A DNA stretch of 64,000 bases from Pseudothioclava arenosa (lineage in GTDB: Bacteria > Pseudomonadota > Alphaproteobacteria > Rhodobacterales > Rhodobacteraceae). A program made the translations under genes and the position numbers. The stretch's first letter is position 1. The number at the start of each line of letters is the position of its first letter. Under the pieces are notes generated by a model that was given only the letters and a program-made list of their open reading frames with translations, did no database searches and had not been told where the DNA came from. The stretch lies in contig NZ_NTJD01000009.1 of the NCBI RefSeq assembly GCF_002358085.1, positions 92,734-156,733 on the forward strand. Reading direction: 5' to 3'. Positions 15,458-25,603 of this stretch are shown here, piece after piece.

Positions 15458-16867
15458 TTAGCACGAGTAGTACATCTGGTACTCGACCGGGTGGGGGGTG
15501 TGCTCGTAGGCGTACACTTCTTCCCACTTGAGCGCCATGTAGCCCTCGAGCTGACCTTTGGTGAACACGTCACCGGCCAGCAGGAAGTCCATGTCGGCTT
15601 CCAGAGCTTCCAGAGCTTCACGCAGCGAACCGCAAACGGTCGGGATCGCGGCCAGCTCTTCCGGCGGCAGGTCGTAAAGGTCCTTGTCCGAAGCCGGGCC
15701 CGGATCGATCTTGTTCTTGATGCCGTCGAGGCCAGCCATCATCAGCGCCGCGAAGCACAGATAGGGGTTCGCCGACGGATCGGGGAAGCGGGCTTCCACA
15801 CGCTTGGCTTTCGGCGATTCGGTCCACGGAATACGGACGCAGCCCGAGCGGTTGCGGGCCGAGTAGGCGCGCAGAACCGGAGCCTCGAAGCCCGGGATCA
15901 GACGCTTGTACGAGTTGGTCGACGGGTTGGTCAGCGCGTTCAACGCCTTCGCGTGCTTCAGGATGCCGCCGATGAAGTACAGCGCTTCCTGCGACAGGTC
16001 AGCGTATTTGTCGCCGGCGAAGAGCGGCTTGCCGTCTTTCCAGATCGACATGTTCACGTGCATCCCCGAGCCGTTGTCGCCTTTCATCGGCTTCGGCATG
16101 AAGGTCGCGGTCTTGCCATAGGCATGAGCGACGTTGTGGATGACGTATTTGTACTTCTGGATGTTGTCGGCTTGCTCGGTCAGACCGCCGAAGATCATGC
16201 CCAGCTCGTGCTGACAGGTCGCCACTTCGTGGTGGTGCTTGTCGACCTTGATGCCCATGCGCTTCATGGTCGAGAGCATCTCGCCGCGCAGATCCTGAGC
16301 TTCGTCGATCGGGTTGACCGGGAAGTAGCCGCCCTTGTGGCCGGCGCGGTGAGCAAGGTTGCCCATCTCCATCGCCGCATCGGTGTTCCAGGCCGCCGCT
16401 TCGGCGTCGATCTGGTAGCCGACCTTGTCCGGGGTGACCGAGTAACGCACGTCGTCGAACAGGAAGAATTCAGCTTCCGGGCCGAAGTAGGACGCGTCAC
16501 CGATACCGGTGGCTTTCAGGTAGGCTTCGGCTTTCGCAGCGGTGCCGCGCGGATCGCGATCATAGGCTTCGCCGGTGTCGGGCTCGACCACGTTGCAGTG
16601 CACGCAGAGGGTTTTCTCGGCGTAGAAGGGGTCGATGTAGACCGACTTCGCGTCCGGGATCAGCTTCATATCCGACTGATCGATCGACTTCCAGCCAGCG
16701 ATCGAGGAACCGTCGAACATGAAGCCTTCTTCGAAGAAGTCTTCATCGACCAGGTCGGCGATCAGCGTCACGTGCTGCAGTTTGCCGCGCGGGTCGGTGA
16801 AGCGAACGTCAACGTATTCGACTTCCTCCGACTTCATCAGTTCGAGAGCTTTTTTCACTGCGCCCAT
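15458..16867 (-). CDS. glnA: Glutamine synthetase, type I
   Basis: A 469-aa GSI-beta that joins ammonia and glutamate using ATP. Motifs seen are the DGSS latch ([10 protein letters not shown] as [10 protein letters not shown]), the NGSGMHVN metal/glutamate site, [13 protein letters not shown], and the adenylylation Tyr in [10 protein letters not shown] near residue 397. It lies 65 nt after glnB and is followed by a terminator. Control by adenylylation through GlnB is expected from the family. Confidence 0.99.
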   Translation of the reverse strand: MGAVKKALELMKSEEVEYVDVRFTDPRGKLQHVTLIADLVDEDFFEEGFMFDGSSIAGWKSIDQSDMKLIPDAKSVYIDPFYAEKTLCVHCNVVEPDTGEAYDRDPRGTAAKAEAYLKATGIGDASYFGPEAEFFLFDDVRYSVTPDKVGYQIDAEAAAWNTDAAMEMGNLAHRAGHKGGYFPVNPIDEAQDLRGEMLSTMKRMGIKVDKHHHEVATCQHELGMIFGGLTEQADNIQKYKYVIHNVAHAYGKTATFMPKPMKGDNGSGMHVNMSIWKDGKPLFAGDKYADLSQEALYFIGGILKHAKALNALTNPSTNSYKRLIPGFEAPVLRAYSARNRSGCVRIPWTESPKAKRVEARFPDPSANPYLCFAALMMAGLDGIKNKIDPGPASDKDLYDLPPEELAAIPTVCGSLREALEALEADMDFLLAGDVFTKGQLEGYMALKWEEVYAYEHTPHPVEYQMYYSC

Positions 16868-16932
16868 TGCAAATTACCCTTTCTGTGGAGCGTGGGTCAT
16901 CAGGCCTGCGGCCCGAATTCGAATTTCTGTTA

Positions 16933-17385
<453 letters not shown>

Positions 17386-17444
17386 TTAAATTTTCATCAC
17401 TTCGCCTCATCCGCAAGCGATTTGAAAACTTTTTCCGGGATTAA

Positions 17445-18065
17445 ATGACCGAAATACTCACTTCCGCCCAAATGCGCGCCATCGAAGCCGCTGCGATCGA
17501 CAGCGGCCGGGTCTCGGGCCTTGAGCTCATGGAGCGGGCGGGCAGAGGCGTCGCGGACGCCACCTTCGCGACCTGGCCCGAGCTGATCTGCGCGCCGGGC
17601 CGGGCGGTGGTGCTGTGCGGGCCGGGCAATAATGGCGGCGACGGATATGTGATCGCGCGCCTCCTGTTCGAGCGCGGCTGGGATCTGCGCCTTTATACTC
17701 TTGGCGACCCCGCGCGCCTGCCGCCCGACGCCGCAGCCAATGCAGCGCGCTGGCAGGCGTGCGACATCGGCAGCACGCCCCTCGACCCGCAAACACCCAC
17801 CGCCCTGCCGGAAGCCGATCTGAGCATCGACGCGCTCTTTGGGATTGGTCTGACCCGCCCGCTGCCGCCGGGCGTCGCGGGACTCCGACTGCCAGGCCAC
17901 CGGATCGCGGTGGATGTGCCCTCGGGGCGTGATGCCGATGCAGCCCAAGACCTCGGCCCCGCCCTGCCCGCCGATCTCTGCGTCACCTTTCACCGTGAAA
18001 AACCCGTTCACGAAATGCTAAAGCGTGAGGGCGTAAAAATCGTGGTCGCGGATATCGGCCTGTGA
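17445..18065 (+). CDS. nnrE: NAD(P)H-hydrate epimerase (YjeF N-terminal domain)
   Basis: A 206-aa single-domain epimerase that converts R- to S-NAD(P)HX, repairing damaged cofactor. It starts MTEILTSAQMRAIEAAAIDSG and holds MERAGRGVA, the VVLCGPGNNGGDGYVIARLL nucleotide site, the catalytic-region Asp in DLSIDALFGIGL, and IAVDVPSG. In many bacteria this domain is fused to the dehydratase; here the two are separate genes 34 nt apart. Confidence 0.9.
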   Translation: MTEILTSAQMRAIEAAAIDSGRVSGLELMERAGRGVADATFATWPELICAPGRAVVLCGPGNNGGDGYVIARLLFERGWDLRLYTLGDPARLPPDAAANAARWQACDIGSTPLDPQTPTALPEADLSIDALFGIGLTRPLPPGVAGLRLPGHRIAVDVPSGRDADAAQDLGPALPADLCVTFHREKPVHEMLKREGVKIVVADIGL

Positions 18066-18099
18066 CCGCGCCCGAACCGCCTAAACCGCCGGAGACCCC

Positions 18100-18954
18100 A
18101 TGATCCAACACATCACCCCGGATAGCGCGATGCGCGCGGCCCTCGCGAAATCCCCCGAGGCGCATAAATACAGCCACGGCCATGCGCTGGTGCTGGCGGG
18201 TGGCCCGGGCAAAGGCGGCGCCGCACGGCTTGCGGCCCGCGCGGCGCTGCGCGTGGGGGCGGGGCTGGTGACCGTGCTCGCGCCGCAATCCGCGCTGGCC
18301 GAGAACGCGGCCCAACTCACCGCCGTGATGCTCGATCCCCTACCCGATGCCTTCAGCCTGCGCGGCATCTTGCAGGACAAGCGCAAGAACGCGCTTTTGC
18401 TGGGCCCGGGGCTGGGCCTCGCGCGCGCGCAGGAAATGGTGCCCGCAGCACTCTGGGGGCAACGCGCGACGGTGCTCGATGCCGATGCGCTGACCGCCTT
18501 TGCCGACGACCCCGAGCGCCTGTTCAACCACCTCCACCCCGCCTGCGTGCTGACCCCACATGAGGGCGAGTTTGCCCGGCTCTTTCCCGATCTCGCCGAA
18601 GCCCTGCGCACAGGCGCCCTGCCCCGCCCCGAGGCTGTCCGGCAGGCCGCTGCGCGCGCGGGCTGCACGGTGCTCCTGAAAGGCGCCGACACGCTGATCA
18701 CCGCGCCCGACGGCGCGATCGCGCAAAACGGCGCGAGCGGCGACCAGGCGGCGCCCTGGCTCGCCACGGCGGGCTCGGGCGATGTGCTGGCGGGGATCAT
18801 CTGCGGGCTTCTGGCGCGCGGATTTGCGCCTTTTGACGCGGCCTGCACCGGCGCCTGGCTTCATGCCGAGGCGGCGCGCAGATTCGGCCCCGGCCTGATC
18901 GCCGAAGACCTCCCCGAGGAACTCCCCGCAGTGTTCCGCGCGCTCGGCCTCTGA
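18100..18954 (+). CDS. nnrD: ADP-dependent NAD(P)H-hydrate dehydratase
   Basis: A 284-aa ribokinase-fold enzyme that dehydrates S-NAD(P)HX. It contains HKYSHGHALVLAGGPGKGGA, VLDADALTAF, LTPHEGEFARLF and the ATP/ADP-site motif TAGSGDVLAGII near residue 225. It follows nnrE and completes the cofactor repair pair. The tRNA-Leu gene is 55 nt downstream. Confidence 0.93.
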   Translation: MIQHITPDSAMRAALAKSPEAHKYSHGHALVLAGGPGKGGAARLAARAALRVGAGLVTVLAPQSALAENAAQLTAVMLDPLPDAFSLRGILQDKRKNALLLGPGLGLARAQEMVPAALWGQRATVLDADALTAFADDPERLFNHLHPACVLTPHEGEFARLFPDLAEALRTGALPRPEAVRQAAARAGCTVLLKGADTLITAPDGAIAQNGASGDQAAPWLATAGSGDVLAGIICGLLARGFAPFDAACTGAWLHAEAARRFGPGLIAEDLPEELPAVFRALGL

Positions 18955-19009
18955 GCGCGCGGAAATCCCCCTTTCCCCCGCCCGCGCGCCTTGCTAGAGA
19001 GGCGCCAAT

Positions 19010-19093
19010 GCGGGTGTGGCGGAACTGGTAGACGCACCAGATTTAGGTTCTGGCGCCTTTGGCGTGGGGGTTCGAGTCCCTTCACCCGCACCA
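19010..19093 (+). tRNA. tRNA-Leu (anticodon UAG)
   Basis: An 84-nt tRNA including encoded CCA (19091-19093). The acceptor arms GCGGGTG and CACCCGC pair. The anticodon stem CCAGA/TCTGG (19037-19053) encloses TTTAGGT, giving anticodon TAG at 19044-19046. A variable arm of the class II type (GCGCCTTTGGCGT) and the T loop GTTCGAGTC are present, as expected for tRNA-Leu. Confidence 0.96.
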
Positions 19094-19242
19094 AATCCCC
19101 TCTTCCCCCGGGCTTTGCCCGCGCAAGCTGGCGAACACGCCCGTTTTCGCCTTGCCTCCAAGGCCCGCGATCAATAGAAGGGCGGCTGAAATTTCGATTG
19201 CCTGCCGCGGAGCGTCCGCGGCCCAAGAACGAAGGACATCCC

Positions 19243-20577
19243 ATGCAGGTCACCGAGACCCTCAACGAAGGCCTCAAGCGCGGCTACAAGATCACCATCA
19301 CCGGCGCCGAGCTGGATGCGAAAGTCACCGCGAAACTGGAAGAAGCCCAGCCCGAAATCGGGATGAAAGGCTTCCGCAAGGGCAAAGTCCCGATGGCCAT
19401 GCTGCGCAAGCAATTCGGCGAGCGCCTGATGGGCGAAGCCATGCAGGAAGCCGTCGACGGCGCGATGTCCGAGCATTTCGAGACCTCGGGCGACCGTCCG
19501 GCGATGCAGCCGCAGATCGAGATGGAAAACGGCGAAAGCTGGAAGCCGGGCGATGATGTCGTGGTGACCGTGTCCTACGAAGCCCTGCCCGCGATCCCGG
19601 AAGTCGACCTGACCGGCCTCAAGCTTGAGCGCCTCGTGGTCAAGGCCGAAGACGCCGCCGTGACCGAGGCCCTCGAAAACCTCGCGAAATCGGTTCAGAA
19701 CTTCGAGAAGCGCCGCAAGGGCACCAAGGCGAAAGAGGGCGATCAGGTCGTGATCGACTTCGAAGGTTTCGTCGACGGTGAGGCCTTCGAAGGCGGCAAG
19801 GGCGAGGATTACCCGCTCGTGCTCGGCTCGGGCTCGTTCATCCCGGGCTTCGAAGACCAGCTGGTCGGCGCCAAGGAAGGCGAAGAGGCCGAAGTCAACG
19901 TCAAGTTCCCCGAGCAGTATGGCGCCGCCCATCTCGCCGGCAAGGACGCGCTGTTCAAATGCACCGTGAAGGAAGTTCGCGGCCCGAAAGACGCCGAGAT
20001 CGATGACGAGCTGGCGCAGAAATTCGGTGCCGAAGACCTCGCCGCGCTGAAAGGCCAGGTCGCCGAGCGTCTGGAAGCCGAATACAAGGGCGCGGCCCGT
20101 GCGATCCTCAAGCGCGGCCTGCTCGACCAGCTCGACGAGAAGGTCAAGTTCGACCTGCCGCCGAGCCTCGTCGAGGCCGAAGCCGGCCAGATCGCGCACC
20201 AGCTCTGGCACGAGGAAAACCCCGAGGTCCACGACCACAACCACGGCTCGATCGAGCCCACCGACGAGCACAAGAAGCTTGCCGAGCGCCGCGTGCGTCT
20301 GGGCCTGCTGCTCGCTGAACTGGGCCGCAAGAACGAGATCGAAGTGACCGACGCCGAGTTCACGCAAGCCGTGATGAACCAGGCGCGTCAGTACCCGGGT
20401 CAGGAACGTGCCTTCTTCGAATTCGTGCAGCAGAACGCCCAGATGCAACAGCAGCTGCGCGCGCCGATCTTCGAAGACAAGGTCGTCGATTTCATCACCC
20501 AAGGCGCCGAAGTGACCGACAAGGAAATCACCAAGGAAGACCTCGAGAAAGCCATCGAGGCCCTCGACCAGATCTGA
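19243..20577 (+). CDS. tig: Trigger factor
   Basis: A 444-aa ribosome-bound chaperone and peptidyl-prolyl isomerase. The ribosome-binding domain contains the [17 protein letters not shown] signature near residue 45. The FKBP domain is [20 protein letters not shown] through [11 protein letters not shown] (about 165-220), followed by the helical substrate-binding C-terminal domain. The start [15 protein letters not shown] at 19243 fits the family. It follows tRNA-Leu by 149 nt and ends at a strong terminator. Confidence 0.98.
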   Translation: MQVTETLNEGLKRGYKITITGAELDAKVTAKLEEAQPEIGMKGFRKGKVPMAMLRKQFGERLMGEAMQEAVDGAMSEHFETSGDRPAMQPQIEMENGESWKPGDDVVVTVSYEALPAIPEVDLTGLKLERLVVKAEDAAVTEALENLAKSVQNFEKRRKGTKAKEGDQVVIDFEGFVDGEAFEGGKGEDYPLVLGSGSFIPGFEDQLVGAKEGEEAEVNVKFPEQYGAAHLAGKDALFKCTVKEVRGPKDAEIDDELAQKFGAEDLAALKGQVAERLEAEYKGAARAILKRGLLDQLDEKVKFDLPPSLVEAEAGQIAHQLWHEENPEVHDHNHGSIEPTDEHKKLAERRVRLGLLLAELGRKNEIEVTDAEFTQAVMNQARQYPGQERAFFEFVQQNAQMQQQLRAPIFEDKVVDFITQGAEVTDKEITKEDLEKAIEALDQI

Positions 20578-20600
20578 TCGCGCCCAGCCGCGTGATCGAA

Positions 20601-20629
20601 GGGCCGCGCCGCAAGGCGCGGCCCTTTTT
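20601..20629 (+). terminator. Intrinsic terminator after tig
   Basis: GGGCCGCGCC (20601-20610) and GGCGCGGCCC (20615-20624) form a 10-bp stem with a GCAA tetraloop, followed by TTTTT. It lies 23 nt after the tig stop and also just beyond the stop of the convergent sugar dehydrogenase. Confidence 0.95.
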
Positions 20630-20644
20630 CGTTCGGCTTTCAAC

Positions 20645-21709
20645 TCAGGGCGTGAGCCGCCGCAGCCGCCCGCGCGCGTCATCCTCGATCACCCAGACCG
20701 CGCCATCGGGCGCCTCGGCGACATCCCGGATCCGCGCGCCCATGTCATAGCGCGCCTCTTCACGCGCGGGGTCACGCGTCACCACCACCAGCGCCTGGCT
20801 GCGCAGCCCGCCAATCAGCAACCTGCCCTGCCAGTCGGGAAACAGCGCGCCCTGATAGGCGATCATCCCCGAAGGCGCGATCACCGGCGTCCAGTAAAGC
20901 TGTGGGCGCTCGGCGGTGGGGTCGGTGTCATGATCCGGGATCGGCAGGAGCGAGTAGTGATCGCCCCAGGACACGCGCGGCCAGCCATAGTCGCGCCCCG
21001 CGCGGATCAGGTTCAGCTCATCGCCGCCGCGCGGGCCCATCTCATGCTCCCAAAGCTGACCCTCGGCGTCAAAGACCAGCCCATATTGGTTGCGATGCCC
21101 GGTCGAGACGACCTCCGGTGCGGCCAGCCCCTCCGGCGTCATCGCAAAGCGCAGGATCACCCCGCGCATCACGCCCGGCCCCATCGTCTCGGGGCGCATC
21201 CGGTCGCCGACGCTAAGGTAAAGCATGCCGTCCTGAAAGGCGATGATGCCGCCCGGCTGCCCGCCCCCGCCCGACGGCACCTGGCGCCACAGCTCGCGCA
21301 GATCCTCCAGCCCCGCCGCCCCCAGCCGCGCCGAGAACAGCGCGAGGTCCCCGCCTTTTCGGGCTCCCGGCACGACTGCCGTCAGGAAAAGCCGCCCATC
21401 CGGCGCGAAGGCCGTATCCAAGAGCCCGTTCTGCCCCGCCGCCTCGACCGCGGGCACGCCCGCAAGCCGCTGCTTCTCCCCCGCGTCGCTGACCCGATAG
21501 AGCGCACCGCCGCGCTCAGACACCAGCCAACCGCCCTCGGGGATGCGGGTCAGCGACCAGGGCGTGTCAAACCGCGCGATCGTCTCGCTGCGAAAGGTGG
21601 GATCGACGGCACGATTGCCGCCGGCATTCTCTTCGGCCAGCGCGGGCGCGGCGCAAAGAGCGAGGGAAAGGGAAAGGGAAAGGGAAAGGCGGGGCAGGAA
21701 ATGGGGCAT
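20645..21709 (-). CDS. Secreted PQQ-dependent sugar dehydrogenase (soluble aldose dehydrogenase type)
   Basis: A 354-aa beta-propeller of the glucose/sorbosone dehydrogenase family. A signal peptide (residues about 1-25) ends at ALAEE. Family motifs are GGWLVSERGGALYRV, GQNGLLDTAFAPDGRLFL, HRNQYGLVFDAEGQLWEHEMGPRGGDELN and GRDYGWPRVSWGDHY. The substrate cannot be told; such proteins oxidise aldoses in the periplasm with PQQ. The hydrophobic core of the signal peptide is encoded by four tandem hexanucleotides. ATG at 21709 fits the signal peptide. Confidence 0.88.
   Translation of the reverse strand: MPHFLPRLSLSLSLSLALCAAPALAEENAGGNRAVDPTFRSETIARFDTPWSLTRIPEGGWLVSERGGALYRVSDAGEKQRLAGVPAVEAAGQNGLLDTAFAPDGRLFLTAVVPGARKGGDLALFSARLGAAGLEDLRELWRQVPSGGGGQPGGIIAFQDGMLYLSVGDRMRPETMGPGVMRGVILRFAMTPEGLAAPEVVSTGHRNQYGLVFDAEGQLWEHEMGPRGGDELNLIRAGRDYGWPRVSWGDHYSLLPIPDHDTDPTAERPQLYWTPVIAPSGMIAYQGALFPDWQGRLLIGGLRSQALVVVTRDPAREEARYDMGARIRDVAEAPDGAVWVIEDDARGRLRRLTP
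21664..21687 (+). repeat. Tandem hexanucleotide repeat, (GGGAAA)x4
   Basis: Four perfect copies of GGGAAA lie at 21664-21687. On the minus strand they encode alternating Leu and Ser in the signal peptide of the sugar dehydrogenase. The unit is a multiple of three, so copy-number change would keep the frame and only alter the length of the signal peptide core. Confidence 0.9.
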
Positions 21710-21780
21710 GGCAAGGTCCGGTCTGGCTATGACCTCCAAGCTAGGTCAGGCGGCGCGCCTGTCCAACCCCGTTGCGCCAA

Positions 21781-23085
21781 TCAGCCGGCCAGAGGTGCCC
21801 CGCCCTGCCCTTTGATCTCGATCACGCGATGCGGATAGGGGATCTCGATGCCGTTGTCTTTCAGTGCGTTCCAGATCAGGAACAGCACGTCCGAGACATA
21901 TTTGTTCGGACCGTCATCCAGCCCGCTGACCCAGAATTCCACCGCGAAATCAATGCCGCTCTCGCCAAAACCGCGCAGCTCGCAATCGGGCGGCGCGGGC
22001 GAGTCGAGCACCTTGGGATGCTTGGCCACCGCCGCCTCGATGATCGCGGGCACAAGGTTGATATCGGTGTCGTAGCTCACGGAAAACTCCGCCTCGAGCC
22101 GGTTCGCCGAGCCCTGATCCGAATAATTCACCACCCGGGTGGTGATGAAATGCTCGTTCGGAACCACGATCCACTTGCCGTCGAAGGTTTCGAGGATGAT
22201 CGAGCGCATCGTCATCTTGACGATCGTGCCCTGTTCGCCGCCATCCAATTCGACGTAATCGCCAACCGTCGCCTGACCCTCCAGCAGCAGGATGATGCCC
22301 GAGATGAAGTTGGAGGCGATCTGTTGCAGGCCAAAGCCGATCCCGACGCCAAGCGCGCCCCCGATCACCGCCAGCGCCGTCAGGTTGATGCCCATCACGT
22401 TCATCAGGATCAGGAAGGCGACGCCGTAGATCGCCACCACCGAGGCCTTCAGCGCCAGCTGCCGCGTCGCCGGGCGCAGGTCGGTCTGGCCCTCGATATA
22501 GGCCTGCGAGCGATTGTCGGACCAGCGCCCGAGCCAGAAGATCAACCCGCCGAACAGCCCGAACTTGACCAGCCAAAGCAGGTCGAACGATAGATTGCCC
22601 AGCGGCACCTTGAGCTGCGACAGGTACTCGGAGACGACCGGCAGCAGCCCCAGCGCATAGACCGCCGCGATCGGCAGAATGAAAAACCGCCCATAGGTGC
22701 GTAGGAAATTGTCACGCAGCACGTCGCGCACGAAGCTACGCACCACGAGGAACAGCATGAACCGCTTGGCAAATCCAAGGATCCCGCCGGTGCCAAAAGC
22801 GCCCCGGATCACCTCTTCGGCGACCGCGACGAAGCCCGCGATCAGCAAGGGCGCCAGCAGCGGCATCAGCCGCGCGAGCTGGCGCTGGCCAAGCGCGATC
22901 ACGCCGCGCGCCCCCTCAGCGGGCGTCAGCACGCGTAGCAGGATCGGGCGCAGCGCCCGCGTCGCCATGCGCGCGCCGAGCACCGCCACCACCAGCGCCA
23001 CCGCCTGCCCCCAGGCTGCGGGCGTCACCGCCCAGTCGCGGGCCATCTCAAGATAGGGGCGAAGTTTTTCGAGCAGGTCGGTCAT
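21781..23085 (-). CDS. MscS-family mechanosensitive channel
   Basis: A 434-aa inner-membrane channel. Several hydrophobic helices lie between residues 15 and 240, ending in the pore-lining helix (ALAVIGGALGVGIGFGLQQIASNFISGIILLLEG, residues about 250-283), which has the Gly/Ala pattern of MscS TM3. The beta domain EGQATVGDYVELDGGEQGTIVKMTMRSIILETFDG follows, then the alpha-beta domain. Its length, with extra N-terminal helices, is between MscS and YbdG types. It probably releases solutes on hypo-osmotic shock. Confidence 0.92.
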   Translation of the reverse strand: MTDLLEKLRPYLEMARDWAVTPAAWGQAVALVVAVLGARMATRALRPILLRVLTPAEGARGVIALGQRQLARLMPLLAPLLIAGFVAVAEEVIRGAFGTGGILGFAKRFMLFLVVRSFVRDVLRDNFLRTYGRFFILPIAAVYALGLLPVVSEYLSQLKVPLGNLSFDLLWLVKFGLFGGLIFWLGRWSDNRSQAYIEGQTDLRPATRQLALKASVVAIYGVAFLILMNVMGINLTALAVIGGALGVGIGFGLQQIASNFISGIILLLEGQATVGDYVELDGGEQGTIVKMTMRSIILETFDGKWIVVPNEHFITTRVVNYSDQGSANRLEAEFSVSYDTDINLVPAIIEAAVAKHPKVLDSPAPPDCELRGFGESGIDFAVEFWVSGLDDGPNKYVSDVLFLIWNALKDNGIEIPYPHRVIEIKGQGGAPLAG

Positions 23086-23178
23086 CTCGGTCTCCGGCGC
23101 TGGCTGTGCGCCACAGGTTTACGCAAAGGTCCAGGTTCCGGCAAGCGCCCTGCGCGGCAAGGTGCTGCCCCGGGAACG

Positions 23179-23206
23179 AAAAAACCGCGCCCCGAGGGGC
23201 GCGGTT
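23179..23206 (-). terminator. Intrinsic terminator after rplI
   Basis: On the minus strand AACCGCGCCCC pairs with GGGGCGCGGTT around a short TC loop, followed by TTTTTTCG. It lies 25 nt after the rplI stop and closes the ribosomal operon. The rest of the 146-nt gap to the channel gene has nothing recognised. Confidence 0.9.
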
Positions 23207-23231
23207 CGATCAGACCGAAAGGTCGGTCCGA

Positions 23232-23810
23232 TTATTCTTCGTCTTCGTCGCCAGCGGCGGCGCCGACTTCGTCGAACAGTTCGGCGATCTCGAACTCGGC
23301 CTGGGCGTCAGCCTCGGCGGCGAGTTCCTGGATCGACTTGCCCGAAGCCTGCAGTTCGGCTTCTTCGGCCGAGCGGGCCACGTTCAGAACGATGGTCACG
23401 TCGACTTCGGGGTGCAGACGCACGTGCATCTCGTGCAGGCCCAGATCCTTGATCGGGGCTTTCAGAGCGACTTGCTTCTTGTCGACGGTGAAACCAGCGG
23501 CGGTGGCGGCCTCGGCGGCGTCACGCGGGGTGACCGAGCCGTAGAGCGAGCCGGCGTCCGACGCCGAACGGATCACGACGAACTGCTGACCGTTGAGCTT
23601 CTCGCCCAGAGCCTCGGCCTCTTGCTTGGTCTCGAGGTTGCGGGCTTCGAGCTGGGCTTTCTGGGCTTCGAAGGCCTTGATGTTGGCTTCCGAGGCGCGC
23701 AGCGCCTTGCCCTGCGGCAGCAGGTAGTTGCGGCCGTAGCCGTCACGCACGTTGACGACTTCGCCCATCTGGCCAAGCTTGGCCACACGTTCCAGAAGGA
23801 TGACTTGCAT
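23232..23810 (-). CDS. rplI: 50S ribosomal protein L9
   Basis: A 192-aa L9. The N-terminal domain [36 protein letters not shown] is the family signature, joined by a long helix to the C-terminal domain. It is about 40 residues longer than E. coli L9 because of an acidic tail ([19 protein letters not shown]), a feature of related alphaproteobacteria. It is the third gene of rpsF-rpsR-rplI. Confidence 0.98.
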   Translation of the reverse strand: MQVILLERVAKLGQMGEVVNVRDGYGRNYLLPQGKALRASEANIKAFEAQKAQLEARNLETKQEAEALGEKLNGQQFVVIRSASDAGSLYGSVTPRDAAEAATAAGFTVDKKQVALKAPIKDLGLHEMHVRLHPEVDVTIVLNVARSAEEAELQASGKSIQELAAEADAQAEFEIAELFDEVGAAAGDEDEE

Positions 23811-23821
23811 GGTCTCTCTCC

Positions 23822-24046
23822 TTACTTCACGGCGTAGGGCAGCAGGGCGAGGAAGCGGGCGCGCTTGATGGCGCGGGCCAGTTCACGCTGCTTCTTGGCC
23901 GAGACGGCGGTGATGCGGGCCGGGACGATCTTGCCGCGCTCCGAGATGTAGCGCTGCAGAAGACGAACGTCTTTGTAGTCGATTTTCGGCGCGTTCTCGC
24001 CCGAGAACGGGCAGACCTTGCGGCGACGGAAAAACGGTTTTGCCAT
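23822..24046 (-). CDS. rpsR: 30S ribosomal protein S18
   Basis: A 74-aa S18 starting [20 protein letters not shown], with [20 protein letters not shown] and the [22 protein letters not shown] signature. It binds the platform of the small subunit as a pair with S6. It lies 11 nt before rplI and 20 nt after rpsF. Confidence 0.99.
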   Translation of the reverse strand: MAKPFFRRRKVCPFSGENAPKIDYKDVRLLQRYISERGKIVPARITAVSAKKQRELARAIKRARFLALLPYAVK

Positions 24047-24066
24047 GGTTCTTGCTCCTTACCCGA

Positions 24067-24429
24067 TCAACGACGCTCGCGGCGTTCGCCGCGCGGTTCA
24101 CGCTCGTCGCGCTTCTGCATCTGGACCGAGGGGCCCTCTTCGTGGGCTTCGACCTTGATGGTCAGAACGCGCATCACGTCGTCATGCAGACGGGCCAGAC
24201 GCTCCATTTCCTGCACGGCCGACGACGGGGCGTCGGTTTTCAGGAAGGCGTAGTGACCCTTGCGGTTTTTGTTGATCTTGTAGGCCATGGTCTTCACGCC
24301 CCAGTATTCGGATTCGACGACTTTGCCGCCGTTGTCCGAGAGGACCGTGGAGAAATGTTCGACAAGGCCTTCGGCCTGCGCGTTGGACAGATCCTGACGC
24401 GCAATGAGGACATGCTCGTAAAGCGGCAT
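24067..24429 (-). CDS. rpsF: 30S ribosomal protein S6
   Basis: A 120-aa S6. It starts MPLYEHVLIARQDLSNAQAEGL, has the GVKTMAYKINKNRKGHYAFLKT strand-loop-strand, and ends in a basic/acidic tail. First gene of the operon; a good ribosome site (AGGAG) precedes the ATG. Confidence 0.98.
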   Translation of the reverse strand: MPLYEHVLIARQDLSNAQAEGLVEHFSTVLSDNGGKVVESEYWGVKTMAYKINKNRKGHYAFLKTDAPSSAVQEMERLARLHDDVMRVLTIKVEAHEEGPSVQMQKRDEREPRGERRERR

Positions 24430-24530
24430 GTAAGCTCCTGTTTTTCAAGGCGGCTTCAACGGTGGGACCAAGGCTTCCGCAGCCCACCACGAGAGGCATC
24501 GCCGGTTACAAGTCACGCGGAAGATGGGGC

Positions 24531-24558
24531 CTTATACGGGTTTGGCGCGCCGATGCAA
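24531..24558 (-). promoter_or_regulatory. Candidate promoter of rpsF-rpsR-rplI
   Basis: On the minus strand TTGCAT (24558-24553), a 16-nt spacer and TATAAG (24536-24531) form a good sigma-70-type promoter. It would give a leader of about 95 nt before rpsF, which leaves room for the S6:S18-binding leader known upstream of rpsF in other bacteria; I did not resolve that structure. Confidence 0.6.
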
Positions 24559-24561
24559 GTG

Positions 24562-24586
24562 AAAAACCCCTGAATTTCCGGGTTTT
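24562..24586 (-). terminator. Intrinsic terminator after the EamA transporter gene
   Basis: AAAACCC (24563-24569) and GGGTTTT (24580-24586) form an inverted repeat with A and T flanks. On the minus strand it ends the EamA transcript 10-34 nt after its stop, immediately upstream of the rpsF promoter. Confidence 0.65.
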
Positions 24587-24595
24587 ACGCGGGGT

Positions 24596-25534
24596 TCAGC
24601 GGCTACGGCTTGCACGCCCGGCAACGAGAATTCCGGCGAGGATGGCGGCAAAGCCGACCGCGTGATAGGCTTGCAGATGCTCGCCCAGAAAGATCGAGGA
24701 CAGCACCGCCCCGTAAACCGGCAAAAGATGGATCGCCATCCCCGCGCGGGCCGGCCCCGCCACGGCGACGCCCCGCATATAGAGCAGATAGGCGAGGATC
24801 GAGGGCACGATGCCCACATAGATCAGCGCACCCACCGCTTCGGCGCTCCAGCTGGGCGTGCGCCCCGAGGCGATCTCCCAGATCAGGAAGGGGAGCAACA
24901 GGACCAGCGTCACCGCGATCTGCACTTCGAGAAAGCCGATGCGGTTGACCTCGGCCGGGAAGAACCGCAGCCCCATCGTGTAGATCGCCCAGCACACCAT
25001 CGCCGCGAAGATGATCAGGTCCCCCTGCGAGACTTCCAGCGCGACCAACCGCGACCATTCGCCATGCAGGATCACCACGCCCACCCCGAAAGTTGAGACC
25101 ATCAACCCCGCGATCTGGCCCAGGTTCAGCGGCTGGCGCCAGAAGATCGCGCCCAGCACGAGGATCAACACCGGGATCGTCGAATTGAGCAGCATCCCGT
25201 TCGTCGCCGCCGTCTGCTGCAGCCCCAGATAGACCAGCGAGTTGAAGGCCAGAACGCCCGGCACCGCCAGCGCCACGACCCGCTTCCAATGCCGCCGATA
25301 CACCGGCCAGTCCCGCCCGATCGCGCGCCAGGCAAAGGGCAAGAGCACCAGCCCCGCGATCAGCCAGCGCCCATACGACAGTGCGAACGGCGGCACCTCG
25401 GCGCGGGCGGCGCGGGCAACGATGAAATTCCCCGCCCAGAACAGGGGCGGCAAGGCCAGCGTCAGAAGCCCCAGGATCCCCAGCGCAGGCGCCACCTGCT
25501 CGGGCGCGCGCGGATCGGGATTGGTCTTGCTCAT
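24596..25534 (-). CDS. EamA-family (DMT) exporter
   Basis: A 312-aa inner-membrane protein with about ten hydrophobic helices arranged as two EamA repeats, for example LTLALPPLFWAGNFIVARAA near residue 25 and VGALIYVGIVPSILAYLLYMRGV near residue 240. DMT exporters move amino acids or related metabolites out of the cell; the substrate cannot be predicted. It is a single gene with its own terminator. Confidence 0.9.
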   Translation of the reverse strand: MSKTNPDPRAPEQVAPALGILGLLTLALPPLFWAGNFIVARAARAEVPPFALSYGRWLIAGLVLLPFAWRAIGRDWPVYRRHWKRVVALAVPGVLAFNSLVYLGLQQTAATNGMLLNSTIPVLILVLGAIFWRQPLNLGQIAGLMVSTFGVGVVILHGEWSRLVALEVSQGDLIIFAAMVCWAIYTMGLRFFPAEVNRIGFLEVQIAVTLVLLLPFLIWEIASGRTPSWSAEAVGALIYVGIVPSILAYLLYMRGVAVAGPARAGMAIHLLPVYGAVLSSIFLGEHLQAYHAVGFAAILAGILVAGRASRSR

Positions 25535-25603
25535 GGGACACTCCTCTTTGCGCCAAGCTCTGCGTCATTTTCCCGGCCGGGGCAAGGCCTTGGGCGGCGC
25601 GGC

